From NCBI RefSeq assembly GCF_000236905.1, contig NC_016524.1, forward strand, positions 620,001 through 684,000: DNA of 64,000 bases, read 5' to 3'. This DNA comes from Tetrapisispora phaffii CBS 4417 (lineage: Eukaryota > Ascomycota > Saccharomycetes > Saccharomycetales > Saccharomycetaceae). Shown piece by piece: positions 17,943-28,783 of the stretch. The position numbers and the translations under genes were made by a program. The notes beneath the pieces are model-generated. The model did not search any database. It saw only the letters and a list, made by a program, of their open reading frames with translations, and had not been told where the DNA came from. Numbering within the stretch: position 1 is the stretch's first letter; the number at the start of each line of letters is the position of its first letter.

Positions 17943-20252
17943 ATGATGAAATCCACTGATAAAATAAAAAAAATATTGGAAGATACTAAAGAAGATGATG
18001 CTAAATTGAGTTTCCAAGACTCCGTGGCTTTCTATAAATCCTTAATAGTTTCAGCAGACTTAAGTGAGATAAGATATGCAGATTTAATTTCAACATTTTT
18101 TCTAGTATGTGATGAGGATGTCCTTCTTAATAAGGTTTTTGTCGATCAAAAAAGTTTCCAAGTTATTGCATCCATAGTAAATTCTGTTGATTATTATAAA
18201 AAGCCCAACATCAGAATAATAGAAGATATATTCAATAAGCTATGCCGAACTTTTGGAAAAGCAGTAAGATCTTCAGGAGGATTCAGTTATGATTTTGACA
18301 AGATATATAATAATTTCATTGAAACTGACTTGATAAAAAATGTATTTTTGTTAATAGATGATATCTCAAATAATTATATTTTGGATGATTTTTTAATATC
18401 ATTTATATGTACAACTTTAAAAGGCATTTCGTTGCTATTTGATATTTTAAACAGATTTTTGAAAAATGATACAGAGAAGGCTATTAGATATATCTTCCAT
18501 GACTCAAATTTGCTCATACTTAATGAAGGCACACATTTATTTGTTAAATTTCTAACAGATAAGACAATTAAAAGCACAACGAATGATATATTAGTTCCAT
18601 CCTTACTGTCCTTTTCACATATTACTAGAGAAATAGAATTTAAAGGTTTTTGGACAGATCTTTTAACTAAAGTGGCAAGCAGATTAAATAAAATTTTTGA
18701 TTATAAAATTATATTTAATCCAACAGGGGATAACACATCCTTCAAATATTATTCCCATAAAGATTTCCAACTATCTGAATATATTGATTCTATGATATTT
18801 TTGAATTCTTATAATTTAGCATTTCAAAAATCTGTCGGTGAACAATTATTATTTGATAAGGATAACAACTTTTCAATTTTTGATTGCCTAGGTTGCAATT
18901 CACTTATCCTTAGAAAGTTTATTTCATCTTTCGAAGAGGATGCACTTTTTCAACCATTATTAGCTGGATTGCTGCTCGGTAAGAATCTTATTATGTTTGA
19001 ATTAATGAACAAATTTCTTAAATTTTGGATTACATCACATGCAAATGGTACAAGTAAACATGATTTCCTTTCGATTGCAGATCTTATCGAAGTAACTATG
19101 CATAAACTTAAAAAGAATATTTCTGATGATTATGCTTCTCTCAAAGATGATCCTTCAAAACTTATCAATACTTGCATTGACTTCCTTAATGGAATTGCAT
19201 ATGAAGAAGCAAGAAATATCCAAGTTCATTATGTATATAGAAAACACGTCCTCAAATGGGCACCAAAAATGCAAAATTTTGAAGAGCTGTTATTCGGTCA
19301 AGTATTCGATTATGTTAAACATCAGAAGATTGTACAATTGCAAAAAGGGTTTTGGTTTTATACCGAGAATCCTCTAAGAAGCAATTTGGAAAACCCTAAA
19401 GTATCGTATTTGATAATTTCTGATAACCAAAGGGATATTCTAATAAGAGAATTTGATGTAAAAACCACTGATAAACCATATTTTATCAACAATGAAATTA
19501 TTTGTGATTCTGTTGACCCTATTAATCATAAAGGTGTTAGAAAACCAAAGACCAAAACCATAACTATATCATTTAGTGAGATAAAACGATTCACAACTGA
19601 AAAAAATATTTTAAGCAAATCCAATAAAATGGGAACTAATGACCACAAAGATTCAACCTCATTAAATAGTGTGGATAAGTCAGTATCAAGTGATAGAATA
19701 ACTGATACTTCAATTAGTGTTAGTGATGATTTCAAAAGAAGAAACAGTACAGATAATGCCTTTATTAAAAGCCTTGATAGACAGAAGGTTATATCAATAA
19801 AAGCTGTTAATAACAAAGAGGAACCACTAATAGAGTTTTTTTTCATTAATAATGAAGACAGTTTAATTGATGATCTAAAATTTTTATTATATTCTTATGA
19901 CCATGAAAAAATTCCAGTTCACTCAAAAGCAAAGAAAGCAGATTATTCAGAGTTTAAAGTCTTATATCTTGATGATATTATGGATCCAAATACTGTAAAT
20001 TCACCACATTTGACAATGATGAACAATATTATAAGAGATTTAACTTTGGCGACGCAAGAGCAAATCAAAACATTAATACATGTACGATACAACATTAAAA
20101 TGATAAACTTAAGTGTAGTTGATACTAACAAATCAAAAGATGAAAAAACAGACACTGAACTTGTTAATGTTGATGAGCATGATAGTAATGAAGATGACGT
20201 TTACAACTTCGATACATTGATATCATTATCTAAGAACACATACTATGCATAA
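17943..20252 (+). CDS. LMO1: ELMO/CED-12 homologue Lmo1
   Basis: Yeast ELMO-family protein; with Dck1 it forms a DOCK-ELMO type exchange factor that activates Rho5 in stress and mitophagy responses. The 769 residues are longer than the 665 of S. cerevisiae. The N-terminal half looks armadillo/ELMO-like helical (about 20-400). A PH-like domain at about 440-675 includes GFWFYTENPL and a strand-rich region, interrupted by a Ser/Asp-rich insert at about 555-605. The assignment rests mainly on synteny with YLL007C between MMM1 and COX17, plus overall character. The tandem ATGATG gives two adjacent start choices. Confidence 0.85.
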   Translation: MMKSTDKIKKILEDTKEDDAKLSFQDSVAFYKSLIVSADLSEIRYADLISTFFLVCDEDVLLNKVFVDQKSFQVIASIVNSVDYYKKPNIRIIEDIFNKLCRTFGKAVRSSGGFSYDFDKIYNNFIETDLIKNVFLLIDDISNNYILDDFLISFICTTLKGISLLFDILNRFLKNDTEKAIRYIFHDSNLLILNEGTHLFVKFLTDKTIKSTTNDILVPSLLSFSHITREIEFKGFWTDLLTKVASRLNKIFDYKIIFNPTGDNTSFKYYSHKDFQLSEYIDSMIFLNSYNLAFQKSVGEQLLFDKDNNFSIFDCLGCNSLILRKFISSFEEDALFQPLLAGLLLGKNLIMFELMNKFLKFWITSHANGTSKHDFLSIADLIEVTMHKLKKNISDDYASLKDDPSKLINTCIDFLNGIAYEEARNIQVHYVYRKHVLKWAPKMQNFEELLFGQVFDYVKHQKIVQLQKGFWFYTENPLRSNLENPKVSYLIISDNQRDILIREFDVKTTDKPYFINNEIICDSVDPINHKGVRKPKTKTITISFSEIKRFTTEKNILSKSNKMGTNDHKDSTSLNSVDKSVSSDRITDTSISVSDDFKRRNSTDNAFIKSLDRQKVISIKAVNNKEEPLIEFFFINNEDSLIDDLKFLLYSYDHEKIPVHSKAKKADYSEFKVLYLDDIMDPNTVNSPHLTMMNNIIRDLTLATQEQIKTLIHVRYNIKMINLSVVDTNKSKDEKTDTELVNVDEHDSNEDDVYNFDTLISLSKNTYYA

Positions 20253-20681
20253 GCTTATTAACAATCATCAATTTTGAAAGAACTTTTAGATGTAAAGAGT
20301 ATTTAATTAGTAGTGAAAATAATCAAATTTATAGATAGAAACATGATATAGAATTACCAAGTAAAGCATTTCTTAAAGTTCAATTTTTGAGCTTATTTTT
20401 ATTTCATTATAAGCTATTAAAGGGTTATGAAACAATTTTTCACTTTTCTTATAAAAAAAAAGAAAACTAAGGCTTATACTTACAAATTAACTTTTAATAA
20501 TGTTGATGAAACGTTCTTGCTTTCATATTTTTTGTGATATTTTGTGACTCCCCTGTCTAAATTTATTAATTATTGAATATATAAAAGAAATTAACCAACA
20601 AGTGTAATCAAGGATACATTTATATATTTTGCACCTGCTCCACAAGTTATATTACCATTTAACTGCATTTATCGAAGCAAT
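20253..20681. other. Intergenic, LMO1 to COX17
   Basis: About 430 bases. DRS1 (YLL008W) would lie here in S. cerevisiae order but is absent. The stretch has A/T runs only; nothing else is seen. Confidence 0.6.
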
Positions 20682-20870
20682 ATGTCTACTGAACAAAAAA
20701 ATACAAATAACTCTACTGAAGACAAACCTAAACCATGTTGCGTTTGCAAAGTAGAAAAGGAAGAAAGGGATAATTGTTTATTATTTAATGGCCAAGAATC
20801 TGGAAAATGTGCTGAATTCATTGAAAAATATAAAGCATGCATGAAAGGTTATGGATTTGAAGCCAAATAA
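20682..20870 (+). CDS. COX17: Copper chaperone for cytochrome c oxidase
   Basis: Small intermembrane-space copper metallochaperone that hands Cu(I) to Sco1 and Cox11 for cytochrome c oxidase assembly. The 62-residue protein carries the copper-binding KPCCVCK motif and the CX9C pairs of the coiled-coil helix-coiled-coil helix fold (C...NCLLFNGQESGKCAEFIEKYKACMKGYGFE). It is slightly shorter than the 69 residues of S. cerevisiae at both ends. The ATG is the only in-frame choice. Confidence 0.97.
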   Translation: MSTEQKNTNNSTEDKPKPCCVCKVEKEERDNCLLFNGQESGKCAEFIEKYKACMKGYGFEAK

Positions 20871-21520
20871 TATGGTAAAATAATAGTAATAATTTCATAA
20901 TTTTTTTATTTCAATGCTAAAACGAAATCCCATGGCAAATAACCCTTCGAATTCTATATGTTAACTGAAGTTCAGATCCTGTATATATTACATGCTTCAT
21001 ACATATTTCTAATTTTAAATAAATCAAAAGAATAGAGAAATGAAATGACTAAAAATATGTATATAACCTTAGTCAGAAATTACAATGCTTTAAAGTAATT
21101 TTACATAGCTATTTTATCTATATTCTAAAAATAATATCTTTTTGAATCTCGACCTTCAAGTAATCTTTGAATAGTCCACTGACAGTCAGCTAGGTCTATT
21201 TATTATATATTACCTTCAAATATGGATAAATATCCATACATAGTATAAAAATCGGTTTTTTCCTACAATCAAGTTCTAAGCTCCAAGCTCGTAACGGAAC
21301 CAAAAAATTTTTTTGGTGAAGAATCAGAGATGAGATGAGATGAGATTAGATGAAATAAAGTTATAGATAGTTTTAGTTTTAATTCTTATTTAAAAACTCA
21401 CCTCTTCTATAATACTTAAGGAAAGCTAAGGGAATATTAGATTATTTTCTACATACAATTAACAGAATATACGAAACTAGAAGTAATTAAAAATAGATTT
21501 TAAATATAATATTTATCGTT
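20871..21520. other. Intergenic, COX17 to MEU1
   Basis: About 650 bases holding the MEU1 promoter. Visible features are a GATGA-type purine repeat near 21328-21352 and a small palindrome ACCAAAAAATTTTTTTGGT near 21299-21317. No RNA gene is seen. Confidence 0.6.
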
Positions 21521-22486
21521 ATGACTGTTTCTGATTTGCCAACTGAATTTAAGAAAGACATCCAATTGGCTATTATTGGTGGTACTGGTTTGTACAATTT
21601 AGAATTTTTAGAACCAGTTGCTGTTTTACCAAATATTTCCACTCCATGGGGTGTTACTTCTTCTCCAATAACAATCTCTAAATATAATGGAGATTCAGTA
21701 AATGACAAAGAATTTTTTGTAGCTTTTATTGCTAGACATGGCATCAACCATGAGCATCCACCAACTAAAGTTCCTTTTAGAGCTAACATTGCTGCTTTGA
21801 AGTTTTTAAAAGTTAAAGCAATTCTAGCATTCAGTGCCGTTGGTTCCTTACAGCAAGAAATTAAACCAAGAGATTTCGTTTTACCTCAACAAATCATAGA
21901 TAGAACAAAAGGTATTAGAGAATCTTCTTACTTTAATGAGACTGGCTTAGTAGGTCATGTAGGTTTTGGTTGCCCATTTTCAGAAGCTTTCGCTAAATAT
22001 ATTTACCAATTTAGGGACGTCTTAACTAACCCAGAGTCTTCCGAACCATGTATTTTACATTTTGATAGAGACAAGACCGTTATCTGTATGGAAGGACCTC
22101 AATTTTCTACAAGAGCTGAATCAAAGATGTATAGATCTTTTGGTGGTGATGTTATAAACATGAGTGTGTTACCAGAAGCAAAATTAGCACGTGAATGTGA
22201 GTTACCATATCAAATGGTCTGTATGTCAACAGATTACGATGCCTGGAAAGACGGTGAAGATCCAGTTACTGTTGAAACTGTTATTGGTAATTTATCAAAT
22301 AACGCAAGGAATGCTAATGCATTAATTGCTGAAATCATTAGCGGAATGGCTGAAGAAGTCCCTGAATTTATGATTAACGGCGATGGTTTGAAGGGTTCAA
22401 TTAAAATGTCCATCACTAGTAAAGCTAGTGTCATGTCAGAAGATGCTCTTAATGAACTAAAATTTTTATTCCCTGAATACTATTGA
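21521..22486 (+). CDS. MEU1: Methylthioadenosine phosphorylase
   Basis: Phosphorolyses 5'-methylthioadenosine to adenine and methylthioribose-1-phosphate in the methionine salvage pathway. The 321-residue protein is close to the 337 of S. cerevisiae. Phosphate- and substrate-site motifs are clear: [73 protein letters not shown] and [14 protein letters not shown]34 follows in convergent orientation. Confidence 0.97.
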   Translation: MTVSDLPTEFKKDIQLAIIGGTGLYNLEFLEPVAVLPNISTPWGVTSSPITISKYNGDSVNDKEFFVAFIARHGINHEHPPTKVPFRANIAALKFLKVKAILAFSAVGSLQQEIKPRDFVLPQQIIDRTKGIRESSYFNETGLVGHVGFGCPFSEAFAKYIYQFRDVLTNPESSEPCILHFDRDKTVICMEGPQFSTRAESKMYRSFGGDVINMSVLPEAKLARECELPYQMVCMSTDYDAWKDGEDPVTVETVIGNLSNNARNANALIAEIISGMAEEVPEFMINGDGLKGSIKMSITSKASVMSEDALNELKFLFPEYY

Positions 22487-22662
22487 ATATAATCTGTAGA
22501 ATGTTTAGCTTAAAGACTGCTAGTACCAAAATAAATCTTAAAAATGTGAAATAAAAATTTAAAATAAATATAGAATTCTTATTCTTACTATCTATATATG
22601 CAAATATGATTTTGATATCTATATGTAAATAAGTTTATCATGTGTTAAGATAAAGTCTATAT

Positions 22663-23955
22663 TTAAAATCTTTTTCTTGGGCTGGGAGAATTCATCAAAT
22701 ACGCATATTTGTTACTAGATGTGTATCCTGAGGAATTGTTTCCCTGATTCTTATCGTCATCGATTTTATTTGCGCCAAATAAAGAAGATACGTTTCTGTT
22801 GAAGTTATTTCTACTCAAGATTTCTTTTCTGAGATCTAGATTGTGATTGTAATTAAATGCAGTTGCAAACTTATCGCTGATTACGCTTTGAGGTGGTAAT
22901 TGATTTTGTTGAACTTTCATCTTTAAAGGAGTTTGTAGAGATTTAAATAGATATGGAGTATTTTGGTTAACTATACCTCCATCAAAATTACTATCTATAC
23001 TTTGATTAATAGGAAGTTCTATTTCAACATCATGTTTATTGCTTGATACTTTATTTCTCGTTACTAAATGTGGTTTATTATTTTGTTTGTGCAGTAAATA
23101 ATTTGAATTGTTAATATTATTATCCAATCCCAATAGAGCCATTTGTTTACTTGACAGTTCAAGGTCATTAATGTCCGTCTTTTTAGTCAAATTCCATATT
23201 GATAAAGTTACATTTAAAACAATAATGCAGTTAACAGCACAATCTAGCCATGAAAGTAACCAGTTACTATTGTTAGATAATATCTTTGAAAACTCAGAGT
23301 AAAAAGAACTGTTTTTGTTATTCATAATAAAATTTGTCACTAAACTAGTTAAACTTTGTCCCATTGTTGTATAACTTACAAAGAATACAGTTGATTTTTT
23401 AAGCAAATTTAAAATAAAATAAAATAATATATTTGTGATTATTTTTTGAAATTCAACTTCTTTATTTACTGTTCTTTCTGAAAGTTTTGTTAAAATGGGA
23501 TTTTCATAGTTTCCAATTATTCTACTATTAACAGTAATATCATTATCTACAGAACTATTATCATAAATACGACCATCAGTTTTGTTTTCAACATCTTTTG
23601 ATTCAAGGCCAGTTTTTCCAAATATTGTGTTATTTACAGTCAGCTGGTCATCATCTAATGGTTTATTCTTTTCATTTTGACTTATAGTATTCAAATAGGA
23701 TTCTACATTGAAATTGTTCGAAACCGCTGTGTTTTTCACTGAATTGAATATATTGTCATCAACTTTTACATTACTAAAAATTGATTGTGTTTTTTCCTCA
23801 TGATCTGGACCATTATCAAATTTCTTGTAGTTAGCTTTAATTGGATCTGTTAAAATATTCTTTCTATATAACCCTGGCGATTCTTTCCTTATCTTCTCAC
23901 TTAGAGAACGGAACTGTTCATTAGATAATGGACGAACTGGAGTTTTAAATTCCAT
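22663..23955 (-). CDS. POM34: Nuclear pore membrane protein Pom34
   Basis: Integral membrane nucleoporin of the pore membrane ring, working with Pom152 and Ndc1. The N-terminal MEFKTPVRPLSNEQF and two hydrophobic segments (about 168-190 and about 232-255) fit the family. The flanks are long and Asn/Ser-rich, which makes it 430 residues against 299 in S. cerevisiae. The C-terminus ends NSPSPRKRF. It lies between MEU1 and the PSR gene, exactly as YLR017W-YLR018C-YLR019W. Confidence 0.88.
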   Translation of the reverse strand: MEFKTPVRPLSNEQFRSLSEKIRKESPGLYRKNILTDPIKANYKKFDNGPDHEEKTQSIFSNVKVDDNIFNSVKNTAVSNNFNVESYLNTISQNEKNKPLDDDQLTVNNTIFGKTGLESKDVENKTDGRIYDNSSVDNDITVNSRIIGNYENPILTKLSERTVNKEVEFQKIITNILFYFILNLLKKSTVFFVSYTTMGQSLTSLVTNFIMNNKNSSFYSEFSKILSNNSNWLLSWLDCAVNCIIVLNVTLSIWNLTKKTDINDLELSSKQMALLGLDNNINNSNYLLHKQNNKPHLVTRNKVSSNKHDVEIELPINQSIDSNFDGGIVNQNTPYLFKSLQTPLKMKVQQNQLPPQSVISDKFATAFNYNHNLDLRKEILSRNNFNRNVSSLFGANKIDDDKNQGNNSSGYTSSNKYAYLMNSPSPRKRF

Positions 23956-24650
23956 AGCTCAAATTATTTTATTATGTTTACTTGAAATAGAGATATAGCA
24001 CTTCAAGCACTTTCTTTTTAACCTCTTTTGGGAACTGAAATGATGATTTCTAAATTAGTTTTTAACGAATAACTTTAAGACCAAGTTCAGTGAAAAAAGT
24101 CCAAAGCTGCAAAAAAATATCTTAGATTCTCGACACTCACTTAGAAGTTAACGAATATGCCAAACCTGAATAACTTTTTGTAATACCTTTATTACATATA
24201 TTTAATATAAGTATTTGAATATTTTAAAATTTAGTATTATGAAATTTTTTCAACTTCGAAAAGCATGTCATTTCCAAGAAAGACACACTTGCGATAATTT
24301 TAATTATATAATCTTCTTATTAATGTAATAAATATTTATCAGTAATTGTCAATCTTAAATGATTCAGAATCGGTAATTTATTTGATAGTTCATTGATCTA
24401 AGTGTAACCATTTTATTTTTGAGTTTAACAAACGAGACTTCTCCATAGTCGAGAGGTTTAAATAACTAATTTTCGTTACAGATCAGAAAAGGATACGCTG
24501 GTTGGTTCTGTTTCTAGAATAAACAAGGAAATTAATTCGACTATTGAAATACTACTATTCCCAGATTGATTGGAAGATAGTTTAATTTTACAACCTTATA
24601 TTTTGTAATATTTTCTCTTAATTTTGTGCGAGTATTGGAATTTGAATCAA
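23956..24650. other. Divergent promoter, POM34 and PSR
   Basis: About 695 AT-rich bases between the two start codons. No ORF, RNA gene or clear regulatory site is recognised. Confidence 0.6.
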
Positions 24651-26135
24651 ATGGGTCAAAGTTCATCAATATTCTGCTGTACAACCATTGATAAACACGA
24701 AAACAATTTGAGTAAGGAAATAAATAAGAATAAAAATATCGAACGAATTACTTCTATGTCTGCCATTAAAATCAACAATAATACTGCTCAGTCACATGGG
24801 ACTGCTCATGTTGCAAATGATGTTTCTAATCTTTCTTTTGTGGATAAAGAGGTGAACAAAAAGTTGAAAGAGAGTAATCATGGAATCCCTGACGAAAACA
24901 TTACGAATTCTAAATTAGATAATTTTGATTCATTGGAAAACAAGAAAAGAAACAATACATCCATCATTGCGAATGAGCGTCTCAATTCCACTAGTACTGA
25001 TATTTCAAATAAGAAGAACCGATACGAAAACATTTCTAAAATCAATTCTAAGAAATTTAGTGGGAATAATGATAGCAGTGTTAACAACACTAGTGTTATA
25101 TTAAATGAAAATGAAGACTCTGATATAGATGAGTATGATGACATCAACAAAGAAAAAAATGATTCATATACTTACGAAAGCAAAGTAATTGGCAACATTG
25201 CATATGATGGATTGGATATAGACGGTAGTTCAGTTGAAACGTTTATAACTACAGAAAACGATCCGATTAATATTATAACTAATGGATCCGACTCTGCATC
25301 TGATTCAAATTCACACGCTATAATCACGACAGAAACGGCTACAAGTAGTATGTCATTATCTGATTCATCCTCAATTCAAGCACAGGAAGCTAATATTCCT
25401 GAGTTCAGCTCAGCGAATAGTAATAGTGTAGTAACACAAGTGAATCAAAATGATCCTGTTATGAATAACATGAGTCTTAATTACGCAGAAATTAACGAAA
25501 ATAATAAAATGATCGATGGAAATTTGATAGACTTATCAAAATTGCAAGCAAATCAAGTATCTGCAACAGGCTATGAAACTTTACTAGCTCCAAAAGAAAT
25601 TAAGAGATTTGGCAGAAAGAAATGTCTAATTTTAGATTTGGATGAAACTTTAGTCCATTCTTCATTCAAGTATGTCGATTCCGCTGATTTCGTAATTCCT
25701 GTAACCATTGATAACCAAACACATCACGTCTATGTCATTAAGAGACCTGGTGTAGATGAATTTTTGAAAAGAGTGAGTGAATTATATGAAGTTGTCGTTT
25801 TTACAGCAAGTGTATCGAGATACGGCGATCCTTTATTGAACATTTTAGATCCAGCAAATACCATCATTCATCACAGATTATTTAGAGAATCATGCTATAC
25901 TTATGAAGGTAATTATGTCAAAAATCTATCTCAATTAGGAAGACCTTTAAATGAGATTATTATTCTTGATAATTCTCCTGCTTCCTATATTTTTCATCCG
26001 CAGCATGCAATTCCAATTTCTTCATGGTTTTCCGATATACATGATAACGAATTATTAGACATATTACCTCTATTAGACAATTTGGCTAATCCTGATGTTC
26101 TTGATGTGGGAAATATTTTAGATGTCACAATATGA
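24651..26135 (+). CDS. PSR1: Plasma-membrane phosphatase of the Psr1/Psr2 type
   Basis: HAD-family FCP1-like phosphatase anchored at the plasma membrane and linked to the salt-stress response with Whi2. I start at the ATG at 24651, not the upstream TTG, because it gives [10 protein letters not shown]: Gly2 for myristoylation and a Cys pair for palmitoylation, as in Psr1/2. A long Ser/Asn-rich region (about 20-300) precedes the catalytic domain (about 320-490), which holds [19 protein letters not shown], the DxDxT nucleophile motif, then [22 protein letters not shown] and [17 protein letters not shown]1 and PSR2 are ohnologues; the neighbours do not decide which copy this is. Confidence 0.93.
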   Translation: MGQSSSIFCCTTIDKHENNLSKEINKNKNIERITSMSAIKINNNTAQSHGTAHVANDVSNLSFVDKEVNKKLKESNHGIPDENITNSKLDNFDSLENKKRNNTSIIANERLNSTSTDISNKKNRYENISKINSKKFSGNNDSSVNNTSVILNENEDSDIDEYDDINKEKNDSYTYESKVIGNIAYDGLDIDGSSVETFITTENDPINIITNGSDSASDSNSHAIITTETATSSMSLSDSSSIQAQEANIPEFSSANSNSVVTQVNQNDPVMNNMSLNYAEINENNKMIDGNLIDLSKLQANQVSATGYETLLAPKEIKRFGRKKCLILDLDETLVHSSFKYVDSADFVIPVTIDNQTHHVYVIKRPGVDEFLKRVSELYEVVVFTASVSRYGDPLLNILDPANTIIHHRLFRESCYTYEGNYVKNLSQLGRPLNEIIILDNSPASYIFHPQHAIPISSWFSDIHDNELLDILPLLDNLANPDVLDVGNILDVTI

Positions 26136-26690
26136 TAATGCAAATATTATTAATATTATTATACTTTCGTGCAGTCATTATACGAACGATAATACTTCTT
26201 TTATGATAAAGCAACTCCATTCATTACATACAATGAACCAATGTGGACAAATTTTAATAGCTACTATGTTATTATTATTGATACTGCAAACTTCTCAATA
26301 GCAGCCGACTTTTCAAATTTTTTTGACTATTCAACAAAAATCTTTAATTCAGAACATTTTAATTATACTGTTAATCAAGAGTTTCAAAAATATCTTATCA
26401 ACCTTTATTAGCGTTACTATTTTGTAATTTGCTGTATTCTGCAGCAAGAAAATTTTCTGTTAAACGTCAAATAATTTCAGAATTTTTCAGAGAAGCTGGT
26501 CCTTCGTTTCTTTATGAAAAGTAACAATAGGTAGTAAAAAATCATTCATTCAATCAAATATTATTTTCTACTATGACTATAATTAAGAAAAGCATTTTTT
26601 ACATAGAACTTCACTTTAGGTGTACAACCCATTTATATTATTCTACAAATTTTTTATAAAATATTAGATTACTAAATATGCATATACAAA
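26136..26690. other. Intergenic, PSR to SOF1 (3'-3')
   Basis: About 555 AT-rich bases between convergent stop codons. It contains both 3' ends; nothing else is seen. Confidence 0.6.
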
Positions 26691-28157
26691 TCAGATATCT
26701 TCATTTTCTACATCATCAGCATCTTCATCTTTGTTTGATCCTTTACCCTTTCTTTTTCTATTATCATCCTCATATTCAAATGCAGCACCTACTAGTTGTT
26801 TCCTTCTTTCTGAAACAAACGATAAATCTTTTCTTGTACGTCTTTCATTTGTTTCTCTTCTCTTAATAGAATTCAACTCAATGCCCTTAATTTCTTGTGC
26901 TTTCTTGACAACGATTGGAACATGTCTATGTCTGCTAATTCTTCTGATTTCAGGCATGTACTTGAATCTTTCTTTTAATTTCTCGTCATATTCTAATTTA
27001 TTTTTCTCACGGGTACTCTTGACATTAGATCTTTCCCAAGCTTTACTTCTCCATAATCTAACATTGCCGTCGTCAGAACCACTGATGATATATTTACTAT
27101 CCATTGAGTATTTTACTTGGAAGACATGTTGCATTCTTTTAGTATGATAAACTTCACGGGAATGACCTTGATTGGTTTTATATATTCTAATAGTTTTATC
27201 ATAAGAACCTGTAACTATTTCGTCACCAGTTGGGGAGAAATCAACATCCATAACTGCACTCACATGATCTTTGAAAACATTTAGTGCTCTAGACATATTT
27301 CTCATATCATAGTAATATGCATTATGATCTTCATTAGCAATTACGAAATTAAATGCTTCCATTGGATTCCAACAGATTGCATTAGTTCTCATGCTTTGTC
27401 TAATTTTTTGCGTCGGAGAATTTGTTCTCAAATCGTACAAGACAATAGAGTTGTCACTACCTGTACTTGCTAAAATATCTGTTTCTGTCTGATTAAACTT
27501 TACGCTGGTGACATTATCAGCACCCCATGTTAAATTAGAAATTGGTTTAGATCTGTTTGCATCCCATAGTTGAATTTGTGCACCACCTGTAACGAAAGTT
27601 GAATTATTTCTATGATGATCTAGACCAAAGAATGCGTGATCACCGTAGTAAGTCTTAAGAAGACCATCACCTTTATGAATGGTATCATCTTTCTTATTAT
27701 TAGAAAAATCATTGCTATCCACTGACCATAATTTTACTGTCTTATCATCACCACAAGAAATCATATAATGTTCATTTTTATTAGTGGCAGATGTCTCTGG
27801 TCTGACACATAACCCAGTAACCAAACCATAATGAGCTTTGAATGAGCATATCTCTTCTCTAGTTGACATATTGAAATATTTGACAACACCATCAGCAGAA
27901 CTACTTGCTAGTTTATTTAATTGATTATAATTCTTAGCAATAGTATAGACACCATCTCTATGACCATAGCCCATCTGCCCAATGAAAGGTTTGGCAAACA
28001 TTCTTTCCATCTTGGTAGCAGTCAGAGCCTTTGTATACTCACGAGCCCTTTCAAAAGGATGTAACTCAGGATTTAGATTACGAGGCATCTGTGATTCTTG
28101 AGTACTCTTCACTGGCACATAGTCATCCGAACTTCTTTTGATAGTTTTTATTTTCAT
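26691..28157 (-). CDS. SOF1: Small-subunit processome WD40 protein Sof1
   Basis: Nucleolar WD40 protein of the U3 small-subunit processome, needed for 18S rRNA maturation. The 488-residue length is nearly the same as S. cerevisiae (489). About seven WD repeats span residues 60-350, for example DNSIVLYDLR, VMDVDFSPTGDEIVTGSYDKTIRIY and YIISGSDDGNVRLWR. The C-terminal Sof1 domain reads KAWERSNVKSTREKNKLEYD and RHRHVPIVVKKAQEIKGIE, followed by basic residues. The promoter has PAC, RRPE and E-box sites. Confidence 0.98.
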   Translation of the reverse strand: MKIKTIKRSSDDYVPVKSTQESQMPRNLNPELHPFERAREYTKALTATKMERMFAKPFIGQMGYGHRDGVYTIAKNYNQLNKLASSSADGVVKYFNMSTREEICSFKAHYGLVTGLCVRPETSATNKNEHYMISCGDDKTVKLWSVDSNDFSNNKKDDTIHKGDGLLKTYYGDHAFFGLDHHRNNSTFVTGGAQIQLWDANRSKPISNLTWGADNVTSVKFNQTETDILASTGSDNSIVLYDLRTNSPTQKIRQSMRTNAICWNPMEAFNFVIANEDHNAYYYDMRNMSRALNVFKDHVSAVMDVDFSPTGDEIVTGSYDKTIRIYKTNQGHSREVYHTKRMQHVFQVKYSMDSKYIISGSDDGNVRLWRSKAWERSNVKSTREKNKLEYDEKLKERFKYMPEIRRISRHRHVPIVVKKAQEIKGIELNSIKRRETNERRTRKDLSFVSERRKQLVGAAFEYEDDNRKRKGKGSNKDEDADDVENEDI

Positions 28158-28333
28158 CTTGGCTTCTGGTATCTACTTTTCTCAAGGCTAACAAAAGTAT
28201 TAAAACAAATTCAGAAGATCAACAACTCTACTAGACAGACTGGTAATGTTATAATTCAAATAAATCGGTATCTTTAACTATTTTAAACTACTATTCTTTA
28301 TTATATATATGGCACATGAATTTATAATATTTA

Positions 28334-28344
28334 GCGATGAGATG
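28334..28344 (+). promoter_or_regulatory. PAC element upstream of SOF1
   Basis: GCGATGAGATG matches the polymerase A and C (PAC) box bound by Dot6/Tod6 in ribosome-biogenesis promoters. It lies about 180 bases upstream of the SOF1 ATG. Confidence 0.8.
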
Positions 28345-28351
28345 GAAGCTT

Positions 28352-28359
28352 AAAATTTT
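28352..28359 (+). promoter_or_regulatory. RRPE core upstream of SOF1
   Basis: AAAATTTT, the core of the rRNA processing element bound by Stb3, lies 7 bases from the PAC box. PAC-RRPE pairs close together are typical of ribosome-biogenesis genes. Confidence 0.7.
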
Positions 28360-28375
28360 TGTTCAAAATTTGTCA

Positions 28376-28385
28376 GTCACGTGAT
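28376..28385 (+). promoter_or_regulatory. Cbf1-type E-box
   Basis: GTCACGTGAT contains CACGTG in the RTCACGTG context preferred by Cbf1. It sits near the PAC/RRPE pair of SOF1. Confidence 0.5.
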
Positions 28386-28783
28386 TTTCGAGTTTCTATT
28401 TTATGGCATACAAGGAAGGTTAAAGGTTAAAGATTACAGATTACAGATTACTACCTTAATAAAGTGTTTGCAATCCACCAATCCAATAACATTTATATGC
28501 CGATATATGGATAGATAGCGTATATATATGCCTTTATGTTTGAAATTAGAATGTTTTTGGATGTAAGTTAAGCAAGTTATCACTACTTTTTAAAATAAAG
28601 TATTTAGTATGTAAATATACCTTATTAAATATATTATCATTTATTCCGAAAAATGCAAAAAAGATGCTAAGAATCAATTCATTCCAATGTGTTGTTAAAT
28701 TGATTCATTTAACATCGTAAATTGATTTTACTACTCCATATTTCTACTCCAATAATGTAATAGATCATAAGCGCTTTAGCGCT

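Larger units (their letters stand above)
28158..28783. other. Intergenic, SOF1 promoter and YEH 3' flank
   Basis: About 625 bases. It holds the PAC, RRPE and E-box cluster at 28334-28385 and a short TTACAGATTACAGATTAC repeat near 28435. Nothing else is seen. Confidence 0.6.

Noticed and set aside
26731..27147. 138-codon plus-strand frame opposite SOF1
   Set aside because: It lies wholly inside the conserved SOF1 coding sequence in antisense.
28641..28665. TTATTCCGAAAAATGCAAAA, a second CDEIII-like sequence
   Set aside because: It matches the core only partly, lacks a CDEI-like partner and is not in a centromeric synteny position.
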